A DNA stretch of 64,000 nt from Eleginops maclovinus (GCF_036324505.1 NC_086368.1:11039421-11103420), one strand, 5' to 3'; positions 24,277 to 37,890 are shown, counted from the first letter of the stretch. The notes: generated by a model not told the origin, from the sequence alone. A program made the numbers and translations.

Positions 24277-24490
24277 CATGTTTGCGTGTGTCAGTCAGTG
24301 TGTTGGTGTACAAGGCCACCTCTGCTGTGAGGAATGAAAGGGTTGCTTCAGGAACTTGTTTGTATTTATGTACTGTATGTGCTTTCCAGCTGGGACAAGA
24401 GCGGAAGTTTGGCATGATGCAACATGCAGGGAGGCTGTGTATAAAAGTGTGTGTTAGAGTTTATTTCCCTTTGTGTGTGAAAAGAGAGAG

Positions 24491-24514
24491 GAGGGGGGAG
24501 GGGGGGGGGGGGAG
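24491..24514 (+). repeat. G-rich tract
   Basis: GAGGGGGGAG followed by 12 G and AG-rich sequence; a potential G-quadruplex-forming and hard-to-sequence site. Confidence 0.9.
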
Positions 24515-24870
24515 TTGGAGAAGGGGCAGAGGGTGTGCGTCTACTGCTGTGGCAGATTGATGTGTAAAACAGCAGAGCATCCACGCCTCTGCACAGGGTA
24601 AACAATGATGAGAGAACAGCTAATTAAGGCTTGCGTGTGAAAGTGTGTGTGTCTAATGGCGTTGTTTAATTCATCACGTACATGTATGTCCCCGCATGAC
24701 TAGATGTGTGAGTTTCTCATGAGTGTGAGGGGGATGGTAGATCCATAGGACGCACAGGAATCATCTTTCTTCGCCATCTGTACCTCCGGATTTATTTTAT
24801 ATGACGTGTAAAACCCTCTATTAAGTAAGTAATTATATATCACAATTCTGATCCCATTGTCACATTAATA

Positions 24871-25264
24871 CAGGGCTGTCCAAACCTTTTTGACTGAGGG
24901 CCAGGTTTATTCTTGATACTTAAATATGCTTTAAGAAAACAAACTGCCTATCACAGCTCTCCACAGGGTTTCATTTCTTTTCTTGGCAGTCTTGAAACAG
25001 AAGCCTCAGATTGCTTGTAATAAGTGGAAAAACACGAGTTGTATATTTCAAAATTGGGCTTTGTTTCAAAATGTTTTCAACTTTAATTGACAGAATTTGT
25101 TTGAAAATGGGCTTATCAACACATGAATACTACTGTGTAATATATTGGTACATATATATATTTAAGAAGTACAATTTAAGACAAGTTATATATTCCATTA
25201 TACTTTTAGAATTAGGTGAGGGCCAATTCCAAATGGACCCCAGGCCGTAGTTTGGACACCGCTA
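24871..25264. mobile_element. hAT-type MITE (GTGTCCAAAC termini), copy 2
   Basis: The left terminus is CAGGGCTGTCCAAAC at 24871. The right terminus, read on the minus strand from 25264, is TAGCGGTGTCCAAAC. A perfect 8-bp duplication, CATTAATA, flanks it at 24863-24870 and 25265-25272. It shares CAGAAGCCTCAGATTGCTT and ACACATGAATACTACTGTG with the 8465-8958 copy but is about 100 bases shorter, so the two differ by internal deletion. Non-coding. Confidence 0.93.
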
Positions 25265-25272
25265 CATTAATA

Positions 25273-27239
25273 CGTTCATGATAAATCATTTAAGGAATTA
25301 ACTAGCTGGGAACACCTTTTTTTTGGTTGAATACCTGATCAAATACTGTACCTACTGTATAACCTATAAATAAAATAAATGACATATTAAAAGAAATGAT
25401 AAGCCAATATTATCATTTTTGGAAGTATTTTGAATTAAATACCTTAGCTGAAAAAATGTGACAAAAGCCTCCCAAAAACATTTCCATGAAAACAAATCAG
25501 GATTCAACGGTTAGCCTGTCACTAAGGCAGGCAGCAGAGGCGCTGTGATGAATGGGAAAAAAAAGTCCAGTTCTAAAATTATTTTGGGATGTGATGTTGA
25601 GTTGGAAATAAATTGAGCAAATGACTTGTTAGTTTTCAAACTCGATTCTTTAAAAAAAGTGACAGCCCTAATAACACACAGACAAACTTTCATCTCAGAG
25701 AATCAGACAGTAATGCATTCTCTGGTACGACTGGTTGACTGTCTGTTTGAGTAACCTGATTTACTTGATGGCTTAATGGCCTGAGAGAAAGTGGCTTGCC
25801 AAAATGGCCCTCTCTGACGGCTGGCAGTAGTGCCTGGCTGCATTGCTTTACAGATGAAAATCAGAGTAATAAAAAAAAGCCCTGCTAAGCTGTGCTGATC
25901 TGAAGTGCCAAAGTGGGATATGCTGTGATAAGAGTCAGCATGCATCTGTGTTTGTGAGATAAAACGGAGTGCGGTTTTCCTCATTTCCTCAAATGAGAAA
26001 GCCTTTCCTGGCAATGCTGTTTTCCTCCAAGGAAAGAAGGGTCGTTAACAAGTGGTCTCTAAACATTGGATAACCAACAAATAAATTCCAGAGAAATCCA
26101 GATGAATGGGCAGAGTGAAGGCAGAGGGAATGTTTATCGGGCTAAATGGCCTTCCTGGATCCCGTTAGACTGCATCAAACTCTGAAATAAATTGCATTGA
26201 AAAGGGAAGCTGAAGTGGGAGCTATCCAGCAGCACTTTCCTCTCGCCCTCCATCACTCACACAGTCATTGCCACTCCAAACATGCCACAGACACCTTGTC
26301 CAAAAGGTTTTGCCAGAACTGCCTTCCTCATGGCAGAAGTTGCTTTGCCGCAAACGTCCTATCAATTACAATGGTCCACCAAGCTGCCAGTCATTCATTT
26401 GAGGACATTCATATGTGCGGTGAGCCAAGTGGGCCTCCAACACAGCCATTTGGCATTATTCATGATGGCATTTCAATTAGAATAAGTGCAACGAGTGAAG
26501 GTGGATGAGGGAATGAGTGCTGTAACATGAATAGAGGGACTAATAAATACAGTCATAAATACAGCATGATGGCTTAAAGTGATGTTCAGCCTCTCGGAGA
26601 GTAGGAGTTAGAGATTTTGGAGTGTTTTCATGTGAATCACAAAATAAAACGGAGCACCACTTCTGTAAATTATCTAGTATATACATGCACACACATACTA
26701 ATACGCGAGTTTGGATGAGATGCCTTCACTTGTAAGCATTTTTCTTTAGAACAGAAGATTCAGGAATAAGTAGGACAATAAGCTAAATGTGTTTGAAAGC
26801 TTTGTTGAGTAAAGACTTCTTTGAGCTATCAAAGAGCTTGATACAGTAAAGAGAGAGATTTTTTCTTTGATGAAAGGACTTTGTTTTGTGAAACTGCTTG
26901 TTTGCTTTAAATGCGACGTTCCTTATTCACATCCCTGAATGCTTCAAAAGATTTGGAGGAACAAAGACATTTTACTGACTGTAATCGTGAACATAAAATA
27001 CCTTGGATTGCTTTCAGAATGCATAGAATACATCGATTCAAAGGTGTCTGCCCTTGAAGATTTAATGTATTCTACATCAATAAAAACAGATAATGAGGAC
27101 ACTTGTACAATCTTAATTTGTTGGAATGTCAAGTCCATTCAAGTCAATGTATAAGATTTGAGACTGGTTAAAAGACAAGTCATATTACATTACAGATAGC
27201 TTTTGGGATAAAAATGACTAGTTAAAAGTCAACAATACA
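25273..27239. other. gene-free stretch, possible conserved segment
   Basis: No gene or transposon recognised. The part 26100-26515 is free of repeats and stays open in two overlapping frames for 68 to 104 codons, but the translations look like no known protein. I consider it at best a candidate conserved non-coding element (see findings). Confidence 0.4.
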
Positions 27240-27668
27240 GTCCATAGGGACCATGAACTGGTGCACCAAATTTCACAGCAATACAACAAAGGGTTGTTAA
27301 ATGTAAAAACCTAAAATGCCGACCTCGTGAAGGCGCTAGAAGTTGAATAAGGAGGAATCAACAACCTCATCAGAAAACGCTCTCAGAGAATCATCAATGC
27401 ATCTACGAATTTGGTGCCAACGATCCATCTAGCTGTCCCTTGAAGGTGTCTTGAACAGCTGTAGCAAATTTCATAGGAACTCAAATTCTTGTCATGTTTT
27501 ACTCAAAATCATAAATGTTACCCCTGTAGTGGCAGTAAAAGGATAAGTATTCAACCATGGGGGATCGTAAATATCTAGCCAAAATCTCATGTCTATCCAT
27601 CCATTATTTGGTAAAATATTCGCTTCTTTACCAAACTTGTAGACCGGTTGACAGACCAACATTGCCAT
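27240..27668 (+). repeat. cluster of partial copies of a dispersed repeat
   Basis: Three diverged blocks of one repeat lie in series: GGACCATGAACTGGTGCACC with AAATTTCACAGCAATAC (27248-27288), AGGCGCTAGAAGTTGAATAAGG through GCAAATTTCATAGG (27330-27480), and TCTCATGTCTATCCATCCATT through GACAGACCAACATTGCC (27585-27668). The same family appears at 19708-19855. It does not code for protein. Confidence 0.55.
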
Positions 27669-28830
27669 TCACATGGCAAAAAATTCAAAATCAACAAATA
27701 CATGACATACATTTTCATACTTTTCTACCCAAAAAATATGCATTTAGATTCGAGTCAAATTGAAGACAATAGACCCTTTGATATAGGTGTTTCTATGATA
27801 CGTTTCAGCAAATTCCCCACCAATCTGCACTGTTGTTCCTGTGTTACTCATTTCGTGCATTTGGCTCACCAGCCAGTTGCCATAGCACCAATGCTACAAG
27901 CTGACAGGATAGTGACTATGGTCACAATGGAGCTAAATGTTGTTGTTACATCTCGAGGAGAGCTGAAAGCTGTTATTTACTATATCTGGGTCAGAAGGGC
28001 GACTGCATTCTACACCTTTCATCATGTTGCCGTCTCAGTCTAGAATTATTCCAGAGTTTTGTCAGTTTTTCAAATGGGTATAATCAGCATTGGTAGATGA
28101 GGATACGAATAACGACATTAATGTAATGTGTCAAAATCATATTTTATCTAAATTAAATTGATGAGGGGAGGTTGAGATTATCCGATGAACAGCTAATTGT
28201 AAGTAGACTTAAGAAATAACAACTTTCAAATGAGCACACTTCTAGCAACTGCAATTGCTAAATGGGCCATCAACCATTGAGTTGATTATAAAGTCAGCAG
28301 AATTTCAACCAACCAAGTTACTCACATAAATGAAAGATATCAAATTTAATAAGCCAAGCAGGCAAACATAAGTCAGTGTTAGTTTTCTAGTCCGCTGTTC
28401 TAACAAGTTGGTGTCAATTTATCAACAACAACAGATTCATAAAGGCATATAACCTGTTTGAGAAATGAAATCAACTATTCAACAGGTACTCTCAAGCTGC
28501 TTAAGGATAGGACTGCATTCCAAGTGTAAATTAAAAAAAATAAAAAGGACCTTTGTAACCACCTTTTCTGCCCACAGAAATTATGCAGTCAATGACCTGA
28601 AAATAACAAGCACAGCAATCGCTGATTTAGTTGTTGGTGGAAATTTACACAAGCAGTTTCAGGTCCTGTGTAACCAAAAGCCACCCACAGCTAAACTTAC
28701 AGGCTGATAGGTCTGTCAGGTTTTGAGGTCAGGACAGACTGCCGGAGGGATGTTTGTAAGTTTAAAAGGTCACAAACGAATTTGGGTAGAATTAGAGCAG
28801 AAGCAGCACACTGCCATGATCAATGACTGA

Positions 28831-28848
28831 CACACACACACACACACA
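28831..28848 (+). repeat. (CA)n microsatellite, short
   Basis: About nine CA units. Confidence 0.9.
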
Positions 28849-29829
28849 AGTTAGGGTTTGCCAGTAATTGCGGGCTCGTTTCTTTTTTGGGTAACTTTTA
28901 ACAAATTGAAATTCAAGTTATGCTGAAATGAAGCCAAAACTAATGGTTGTGCTGATGATTAGACATTTTTATCTGATTTTCTTTGTCTCTCTAGGGAAAA
29001 TAGATGTCTTGCACACAGCCTCATTGTCTAAACTGTATTAAAAAAAGCAAAACCAATTTGTGAAGCAGAAATGGGCCTGGAAGTGTTGCATATTTCCTTC
29101 TTTTATTTATGATGATGTCTTTTATCTTTGGTTTGCCTCTCAGTGACACATGTGCTTGGTATGGTCAGGCACTTAATGGGGCTTCACCACTTGCTCAATG
29201 GCAGACAGGGGATTGTTGGTAAAGGTTGTGATGAATCAGGTCTCCGCAGGATGGCTCTCCCTGGCCTCTGTCACCGTTCATCATACAGGCCAACAGCAAT
29301 GATTGTATGAAGAACCAAGAAACCATACATCACTATGGACGGAGCACTCTGTCTATTCCTTGGTTATAACTACCACATCCAACCAGCAAATGTGTGTGTA
29401 TCTTCAAGGCAAATTTTACTTAATGCTGTCTCTTCCTAATATCATTAAGACTCAACCGTATCTCTAATAGAAATAAGATTGCTATGCCTGCCTCTGAGAT
29501 AACATCCTGAGAGCCTTAAAATGTGCTATAAAACAGATTGATTTTATTCAAGCCAGTAAATTGTAGCAAAACAGGAACTTAGGAAGATAGGAAGGCATGA
29601 AAGACTGGCAACATGTACCCTGCATTTACTGAAATTAAGATGACCTCGTAGTGCTGCTGTGTAATTTTTAATTCCTTGAGCCAGATTAGACGTAGCCTTT
29701 GATAAATTAAATTCTCTCTGTGTAGAACTCATAAACAGTGTCAATCTTGACAAACTCAACCAGTTTAATTAAACAGCAAACTGCAGTGTCTGTAAAATCA
29801 AGTTCATTTTATAGCCACAAACACTTCTT

Positions 29830-29834
<5 letters not shown>

Positions 29835-29880
<46 letters not shown>
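29835..29880 (+). repeat. (GT)n microsatellite
   Basis: About 23 GT units after GTGC. Confidence 0.96.
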
Positions 29881-29883
<3 letters not shown>

Positions 29884-30187
29884 TGTATTGTCTACTGTTT
29901 GTGTGGTCTCTGCACCATTAAACAACTTTAATCACATTTGCATTTAGCTGAAGACAGGTAGGCCTTGGGTTTATAGATGATATAGTTAACTAAGAAAAAC
30001 ACATAAACAACCTGTAACTTAATTAGAAACTGTGTTAAGAACCCTTAAGCAAGACACTTTAGCTTTATGAGGTCCAGCATTTATTGGGCTATTTGTCTAA
30101 AGTTAACCTAAATTTGACAGACACAACTTTAACAACTGCAGCTACATAAACACCTCTATTGACGGTAACACACAAGTTATAATTTAA

Positions 30188-30875
30188 AGGTCATGTATTA
30201 TACCGTATTTCAATAATATATTATGGGTCTGAGATGTATACAAAACAAGTCTATGAAGTTTTTGGCTCAAAACCCCAAACATATCATAAATTATAGCATG
30301 CCATGGACCCCTCTGTTTCAGCCATTTCCAAAAGTGCTGATTCTGTGTCTGTAGCTTTAAATGCAAATGAGCAGCTGCTGCTAGCCAAGCCCGTTTGGAG
30401 AAGTGTTTCAAACTCTCCGCCCTCTACCCAAGCTGCTCTATGGTAACAGTGAACACTGCAGAGGAGAATTGTTACACAATGTCCATCGGCAGAAACTCAG
30501 GCTTTTGTCGGGATTATTGCAGCCTAAAACAGCATAGGGTCTAGTCTTCTTAGTCATCCTGCTGAAACCGGTGGCCAAAAATACACAGAAACCCACAGGT
30601 GCTGCGGGAGGGGATTTAGGTAAGAGGGTGGGCGGTGGCTTACCGTGGTTGGTCTGTTGCTATTGCCGTACAACCCACAAAATACAAGATTACGTCAACT
30701 GTGAACTGAAACCTAAGTCACCACATTTCAGACGGGCTTTCAAATACTTGGATCACGAGGGAAAGAGAGGGAACCTTATTCGCTAAAACGTTCTGACTCA
30801 TTTAACACACAGGGGAGAAATATATAGGTATCAGAGACATTAAATAGTGCATTTTGTCATTATAGGGGAACTATA
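30188..30875 (+). mobile_element. probable TTAA-flanked MITE
   Basis: AGGTCATGTATTATACC follows TTAA at 30184-30187. Near 30860-30880 the sequence CATTATAGGGGAACTATAA reads, on the minus strand, as TTATAGTTCCCCTATAATG, a plausible degenerate inverted terminus. The interior (AAATGCAAATGAGCAGCTGC, TCCGCCCTCTACCC) has the composition of similar teleost MITEs. No second copy is in the window, so the boundaries are inferred. Confidence 0.45.
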
Positions 30876-33001
30876 AGTGACTTCTATGCAAAATATGTCT
30901 TCACAGATTAGTTAAAAGTGTTTTGTATACAAAGGATCCCCCAGATAGTCTACCGTTTAAGTCCTCACACGGCCCGCTTCTATACATGCAACACCAGAGG
31001 AGCTTGTGTTAAATTGTTTGTTAATCTTCCGATAATTAACATTTAGCACAGACCTCCTGGTCGCCTTAAAAACAGTTTAAATCAGGTGAATTGCACCTTT
31101 GAGGAACAAGCCTTGATTTAAAGGCTACATTTGTATTCAGTACAAAGGTTTCATTCATTGTAATGGAACAATGCAATCTAGAGTGAGAGGAGAGAAAAAC
31201 AAACACTACGAAAAAAAACACAAATGTATCTGCCAAGAAAATGCTATGAAGCACAGCCAGAAGGGATGTTGCTCCCAAAACCTGTCTTCCTCCCTTGAGT
31301 CCCCTCTTCCAACATAATGAGGCGCCCAGTGAACACTGCCTCCAAACCTAGCATTCTGGGAAATACGCCCACACAGAGGGGGCTCATAGGTCAATTCACT
31401 TATAGGCCTGAACCACCCTGAGTGAATCTTGCTGAGGTGAGCCAGAGACACATGGATGCATGTCTTTAAATGACTGCCTTCGGGGGGACGAGAAACCAAA
31501 AACAAGCCAAGCTGAGATGCAAGTGGAACACGCCGAGAGCAGATGGGCAGGGGGAACTCGAGCTGCATAATATTTCAAGTGTGCTTCTACGCAGACTCAC
31601 ACCATTACACGCCACGGAGCTTTTAACGCACTCCTATCCATCCATATAAATCTTGCAGATCTCTCCCAACTTCAGAGAACACTTGGAAACATCGGTAAGA
31701 TCCTCATTGAGTCAGACCCCTCTAGTGTACTCTCTTCTGTTTCCCACCATCTTTTCTTTTTAATTTAAACAGCACACTTCCTTACTGATCCATTTCTCAA
31801 CTTTTCTTTGCACTACCTGATCCTTCTTAACCTCCTCTCCCTCCCTGTGTCTCCTCATACGTTTTCCAAAGATTATTTGGCAAGAAACAATCTACCAATG
31901 CTTTCATCTAATAAAAAAAACAGGGATAATCACTGACATGCTTACAGAAACAGAAAAACGTGCCGAAAATTAAACTGAATTAGTTAATCTCTGTATTAGA
32001 ACAATCATGCCCAGTTTGTATCCGGCTTATTCCACTTATACTTGAGATCGTTTTAAACTGTAAAGAAGGCTGAGAGTGAACAGAGCTGATGCGGACCCCA
32101 TGAAGTCTCTCGTAAAACTCAGAAAAAACACTAATTGTCACCTCTCTCCCCCCTCCTGTCTCTTTCAGGATTTACACCGCCATCAAAGTATGACAGTGCT
32201 TTTTCTCTGGAAATGTCAGTTTAGGCTTGGGTTGGTACAGAGTTTCATGGGATTCAAAATGGCACAAGACATAGTGGCTCCTTAATCAAATGTAACAGAA
32301 AAGCAATTCACTCCAAGGTGACCTGTGTTGCTTTGCACCAAGTCACAGTAATGAGCATTTTAAAGGCAAAGCGGAAACAGGTAACCCTCTTCTCAGCTCT
32401 GCATCCATCATCAACACAACCTTCATCTTAGAGGCAACATAAACAAAGAAGTCTTTGTAAATAATCTTCTGTAAATACTTAATTTAAGTGCCTTTGTGAA
32501 AAAAGACATCTAATTTCAGGTTACATTTAGCAATTTTCTTTTTCCCGTCTATAAGCACCAAAACGATCGCAGTGCGCCTAGCCTGAGGTTGTTTACTGAG
32601 CAAACACAGGCACACAGTGAATCTTCTGTCATAAAGAATAATAGTCATTAGTTAGCCAAGAAATAACCTAATAACAGTGAGCTGCCTTCAAGCCCGTTTT
32701 GATGAATACAACACTGATGTTAAAACTGCCATGGCGACGCCGATGCAATAATCAGCGGGGAGCTCTTTCCAAGATAGCAGAGGAACATGACCTGGGAACC
32801 TTAGGATCCATTTGTCTTTCCTCCCTCTCTCTGGCTCACTGCTGAATCTTTATTGAATAAATGTTAAGGCACACATGACACATTGCAGTCTACAAAGCAG
32901 GGCCTTAATTGAAGTCTATATATCACTTAGGATAGCTGTGGAGCCAGAGTTGGGGAAGAGAAAGGTGCGGGCTGGAGTGAAGAAAACCGCCAAACTGAGG
33001 C
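30876..33001. other. gene-free stretch
   Basis: No gene supported. A pyrimidine-rich patch lies at 31735-31860. Confidence 0.5.
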
Positions 33002-33005
33002 TTAA

Positions 33006-33516
33006 AAAAAACCCTGATTTTTTCTCTCATACTGTCTGTGCTGCACCACCTCTTTTCACCATCTGTCTGAAAGCACATCCCAGTCTGCTCTGATTGGTAA
33101 GCTGGAAAGCTCTGTTGTGATTTGTCAACCGCTTCGACATGTATCGACCCCCGGGCTTTTCAGGTACAATGTGTAGGAGCACTAGCCAATAGAAGTGCAT
33201 ATGTTACTCAATGATGTTACCATGTCGCAGAAGTAAACAAAGCAAATATAAACTTGGTCTCCTGTGTGGGCGTGACCTTTCAACAGTCACATGGGGTCAG
33301 CCAAAAATACCATCCAGCCTTTTCTATGGAGGATATGTGGCAGAGAAGTGCCTGCTGAATACAATGGAGGATTTTCAGACAGGGGGGGTGGGAGTGTGTG
33401 GAAGAGAAACCCCACATATTGGGATTTTAGCCTTTGCAGACCATTGACCTGCACATTGACATGTACAATAATCTAAAGGAAAGAGAAAACCCAAACAATC
33501 ATAATAGGGCCTCTTT
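33006..33516 (+). mobile_element. TTAA-flanked MITE, copy C (5' degraded)
   Basis: Family blocks TCTCATACTGTCTGTGCTGC, CAGTCTGCTCTGATTGG, GTACAATGTGTAGGAGC, GCCTTTGCAGACCATTGAC and CATAATAGGGCCTCTTT are in order. The right end meets TTAA at 33517-33520. The first 60-70 bases of the family are missing or scrambled; TTAA at 33002-33005 may be the left target copy. Confidence 0.78.
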
Positions 33517-33520
33517 TTAA

Positions 33521-34159
33521 CAAAGACTACAATAAATAGAATGATGCACCTCAGGACTAGTTTCGGCACTATAGAAAGAAATACAAATAAAAACACTAAA
33601 TGTATTTGTTTGTTTTTCGCCCGGAGGAATGAATCATTCTGGACATGGAAGGTAACATGTATGAGGAAACGCCATGTATTAGTGTTTGTAATGCATATGT
33701 TTGCAGTTGCGGAGTAAGCGTGCTCTGTGTCTACATCGTATGTCTCTGAGCCTGTGGTTGAGTTGTCATGTGTCTGTATGTGTGCATATATATGTATTCT
33801 GCTGGAGTATACCTCATGACATCGACCTGGGGTGTAATTAATCAGTCAGGTAGCACATCAATCACCGCTGCCGGTGACATGGTCATACCTAAAAACACAC
33901 ACACGCACATTTCCAGACACATAGAGCAAAAAACACACAAACACACCCACACTAAAAGACACAGAGCAGCTGAAGCATTATGTCTCAAGGCATATTCGCC
34001 AACACATCCCAGAAGGTTTCCAAGAACATACAGAACAGCCGGCAGACAGTGACTGCCAAACAATCATCTGAATTCACGTAAGTATTTTGATGTCTTACCA
34101 AGAACAAAACTTTAAGAACATTAGTTTACTGTCCAGTGAAAGTATAGTATATAGTGTGA
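33521..34159. other. gene-free stretch between two copies of the TTAA MITE
   Basis: Nothing coding is supported. Short CA/GT-rich patches lie around 33893-33906 and 33930-33950. Confidence 0.5.
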
Positions 34160-34531
34160 TTTTGAGATATTTGGCCTGTAAATAATCTGCAAAGGCTAAA
34201 TTCCCAGAGTTTCTCGCCCACACACTCGATTAGAATCCTGTGTTTTCTACCTTGACATAATGACATCACTATGTAACGCTTATATTGGCAAGCGCTGCAA
34301 CCCATTATGTGTGATAGGTTAAGGGTCGGATATCTTTAAGCAGTTGACCAATGACAACAGAGCCGGCTGGACTGGGCTCTGGTTTCCAACAGAGGGTGAA
34401 AATAGATGATGCAGCACAGGCAGTATGAGAAAAATATATACCTTCTTGAACATTAAAGCATGTAAACATTTCTCAGTAACAAAGGTACAAAATACAAATA
34501 TGTAACTGAAAATTTGCATTATAAGGCCCCT
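34160..34531 (-). mobile_element. TTAA-flanked MITE, copy D (inverted)
   Basis: Read on the minus strand from 34531 it begins AGGGGCCTTATAATGC, preceded by TTAA (34532-34535), then the family blocks CATGCTTTAATGTTC, CATACTGCCTGTGCTGC, AGCGCTTGCCAATATAAGCG and GCCTTTGCAGATTATTTAC. The distal terminus is not recognisable; the left edge is approximate. It lies 640 bases from copy C in opposite orientation. Confidence 0.75.
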
Positions 34532-37500
34532 TTAAGGCAACACTCAAATAATTCACCATGCACCCAGGGCGATACCACAGCTGAGTCCAATACGTATCGA
34601 GCCTCTGTCCCTCTTCCCAGTAAATCTGTACCACTTATCTTAAAAAGGCGAAGAAAAAAAAAACAATCCAATGAAAAATCAAAACCAACCATTAGTCTCA
34701 TTTTCTGACTTCCCTTGCCGCTCTGTGGCACTCGGCCTAATTGGTTCCATCTGAACCTTTAAATACATTTTCATTTCAGTGTCATTTTAAAGTAATTTTC
34801 TAAAACCTGTAATTTTAGCAAACTTGACTAGAACAGCAGAAATAGTGCATTTGATGACGGGTATCTTTTTTTTTTTTTTACTGTGGATGAATACATAGTA
34901 AGTGCACACAGGATTGTTTACAGCATCTGGCACATAGGAAAAAGCTTTCTCCTTTAGCAGCGTGTCTGAAGGAACAAACATCTGTATGATCCCTCCTTTT
35001 GTGATAATAAGATAAGTGTTGTGAAAATGCATAACCCATTAATTTTCAAAGGAACACTCAAAATAGACCCCAGTGCTTAATGCATTTTCCCCAACATGAG
35101 GGATGATGTCCAAGAGGAACAACTGTACTTGGTGCTGTTACCCTGTATCAGAGACTATGAAAAGGGTAGGGAGACAGATTGCTGGGAACTGCTGAGTGAG
35201 TTGTCAATTGGCATTGTTTGTATGTGTGTCAGACAGAGATAGAGAGAGTGTAAAATAGACAAAGAGAGAGGAGGAGAAGATATGTGTAGAGGGAAAGGAA
35301 GAAGATGACAAACAGCCCAGAGATGGCCCTGCCCTGCGGCATACGGCAGTGATGGAGAGAATACTCAACATTGGGCCAGTAGACAGTGGTCAGCCAGCTC
35401 GGGGCTGCCAGTGGACTTTATGTTGTTTATGAGGATGTTCCACTGCATTAGTGGCAAGACTAAACAGTGAGACTAAAGTAAATTCCTGGCAAAGCCGACC
35501 ACAGCGCATTCAGGAAGCTAATGTAGGCTGCACCAACTGCTTGGTCAGTCTTTCAGATATGATCACAGATTTTGGAAGCATCATTAGCTAACGAACTGAC
35601 TTCAGATTGTGAATCGAGGGCTTTTAATGCTAATCAAACGAACAGAAAAAGTGATTAACTAGATTTGAAAATGTTTTGATGCTTTTTGCTGCTTGTTGAT
35701 TCTGCATATATATTTCTATATATCAACATATAATCATTTGAATAAATAATTAATAAAATCCTTTTTTATTAAAGTATTACACTTTATGAAATAACCTATT
35801 GGTAAGGCCCATTTTATTTTACTTCTGTGTGAAATGAACAGCTTAAAACGTCATGATTTCATAGTAGCACCAGCCTTAGGTAGCCAGCTGGAAAGTCAAC
35901 GGGCTACCGTGGGGCTGAGTTTCAAATGAAAAATAACTGCCTTATGTCAATTATTATTTGGACTGCTTTTTAGCGAATTGTACACATATATCAGTTTGTG
36001 GCCAATTTATAATGCTGATAATTTGTTGTTTTGCACAAGATTAAATAGAACCATTTTTATACAAAAAAATGAAACACAAGATAGCTGAATTTCAATAAAT
36101 ATGTAACAAAATCGATGAGACAGCTGAAGCTGAGAACATGTCCCTACTAAAATTGAGAAAGTAGATCACGTCATTTCTTCTTCTAGCTCTTTAGTAACTG
36201 TTTTTAACTCTATTTAAATGTACTTGTTAAATGTTTACTTAGCACTTTGTCTCAAAGTGGTTAATATTTTGTGTAAATATATTAAATTGCCTGTTTTTTA
36301 ATCATTCTCTATACAAAAAGGTTTGTCCAAATTGTCTGCATCTTCTCTGTTTGCTTAAGGAGAAAGGCACTCCCTCAGCACTGAACTTATTTTAACTAAG
36401 AAAAAACATGTGGTCTTAAGTAAAGTCTACAGTTATTAAAAAAGCTACAATTCGTAAAAGAGAAAAAAGGAGTATTTCAGTTTCACCTTTTTCATATATT
36501 CGGTAAAACCTTCTCTTGACTGACATTTACCGACTCTCTGCACCTGTCAGGGTGAGACAACTTTTATCTTTATCATTCTTTTGTTTTTCATGGGTATTAG
36601 TTGCCTCAGGAAATTCTCAGTTTGAATCCACCCAACTTCAACCGGAGGTGTAATCAGTCACAATAACTCCACACACGTGTGTGGGCGTGCTGCGCCTCTC
36701 AAGTCCAAATTTGCTGCTCTTCCTCGCGAGTCAATAAAGACCTTCCTTGGAGGATTTCTTAAGCAGAGCCTCTGGCATCCTGACATATTATTCCAGTGCT
36801 AACACAGTCTGGGGACATGATTGGTGTTTCGCAATAACACAGTGGTGGAATCGTGGACAGACCTACTGCACGTTTACAGGAAACTGACTTTTAAGTGCAA
36901 TTCCTTGGATTTTCCTTGTTTCAACTTCATGAAGTTCTGAGTGGTTTACCAGTGATGGAATAAAAGTGAAAGCTTTTCAATACTGATATTTCAACTACAT
37001 TCAAATGACGCACTCATCCAAATCCTGTGCCAATATTGACCTTATCACATTTTCAATAGCCAGCTGTAAAAAACAATTCCAATTGAATGTACTTTATTTG
37101 TTTCAAAAGTCGTAATAAAAGTGTAGCAAGACAACTTCATAAACCCTTTTGCTGTAATAAAATTTACATTTTGATATAGTGTACGACAGGAAAGGAGATG
37201 AGCAAACTGTTGCCAGGGACCTATGCTACGAGTAAAGGAGCGATAGCACCAAGTACAAGTGTTTAAACATCTCTACTTGGAACATATTGACGAATGTCCT
37301 AAATCAGAATTACAACACGCAATACGCAGATAAGAACTAATAAATAATTAAAGGAAAGCATTGATATTACGTATTGGATAGTACCTTATGTTTTGGAATA
37401 AAGAGATAGAGTATGATCATGCATCCCAAATGTAAATCAGTGAAAGAGTAATGGAGCGAAATGTAAATGAATAGGAGTTTTGATTTAAGACGAGCAAATT

Positions 37501-37844
37501 AAGGTGTTTAAAATGAGTATGCCTCTGTGAGAAATTTGTCTAATTAAGTGTTAAGACATAAAATGATTTCAAAGTTCTTTCACCAAATAATAAAGTATAG
37601 TTAAATCTGCCAGCTGTATCACTGCTTTACATTATCTCATCGTTTGTTTTTGGGGCAGAACAAAGAACCAATGTCTGAGAGTGAACATTTGCATTGCTCT
37701 GAGGAAAGTTATCACAGTGAGTGTAACAGATGTAACTATAAGCACCTTTTAATGTTTCCTGTCTTAGCGTAGCTGTTTTCTTATCATATAGTATGTTTGG
37801 CATCTGGTGTGCACATATTTCCTTCATGCTGCACAGATAAGCAG

Positions 37845-37848
<4 letters not shown>

Positions 37849-37888
<40 letters not shown>
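37849..37888 (+). repeat. (CA)n microsatellite
   Basis: About 20 CA units. Confidence 0.96.

Positions 37889-37890
<2 letters not shown>

Larger units (their letters stand above)
21261..24862. other. gene-free stretch with GT and poly-G runs
   Basis: No gene supported. It contains (GT)13 at 24250-24276 and a G-rich tract at 24491-24514. Confidence 0.5.
27669..30183. other. gene-free stretch with microsatellites
   Basis: Only (CA)9 at 28831-28848 and the GT run at 29835-29880 stand out. Confidence 0.5.

Noticed and set aside
24192..24560. 122-codon plus-strand frame
   Set aside because: It runs through a GT microsatellite and a G-rich tract and has no recognisable domain.
31206..31568. 120-codon minus-strand frame
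   Set aside because: No recognisable motif and no supporting exon structure; likely chance in GC-richer DNA.
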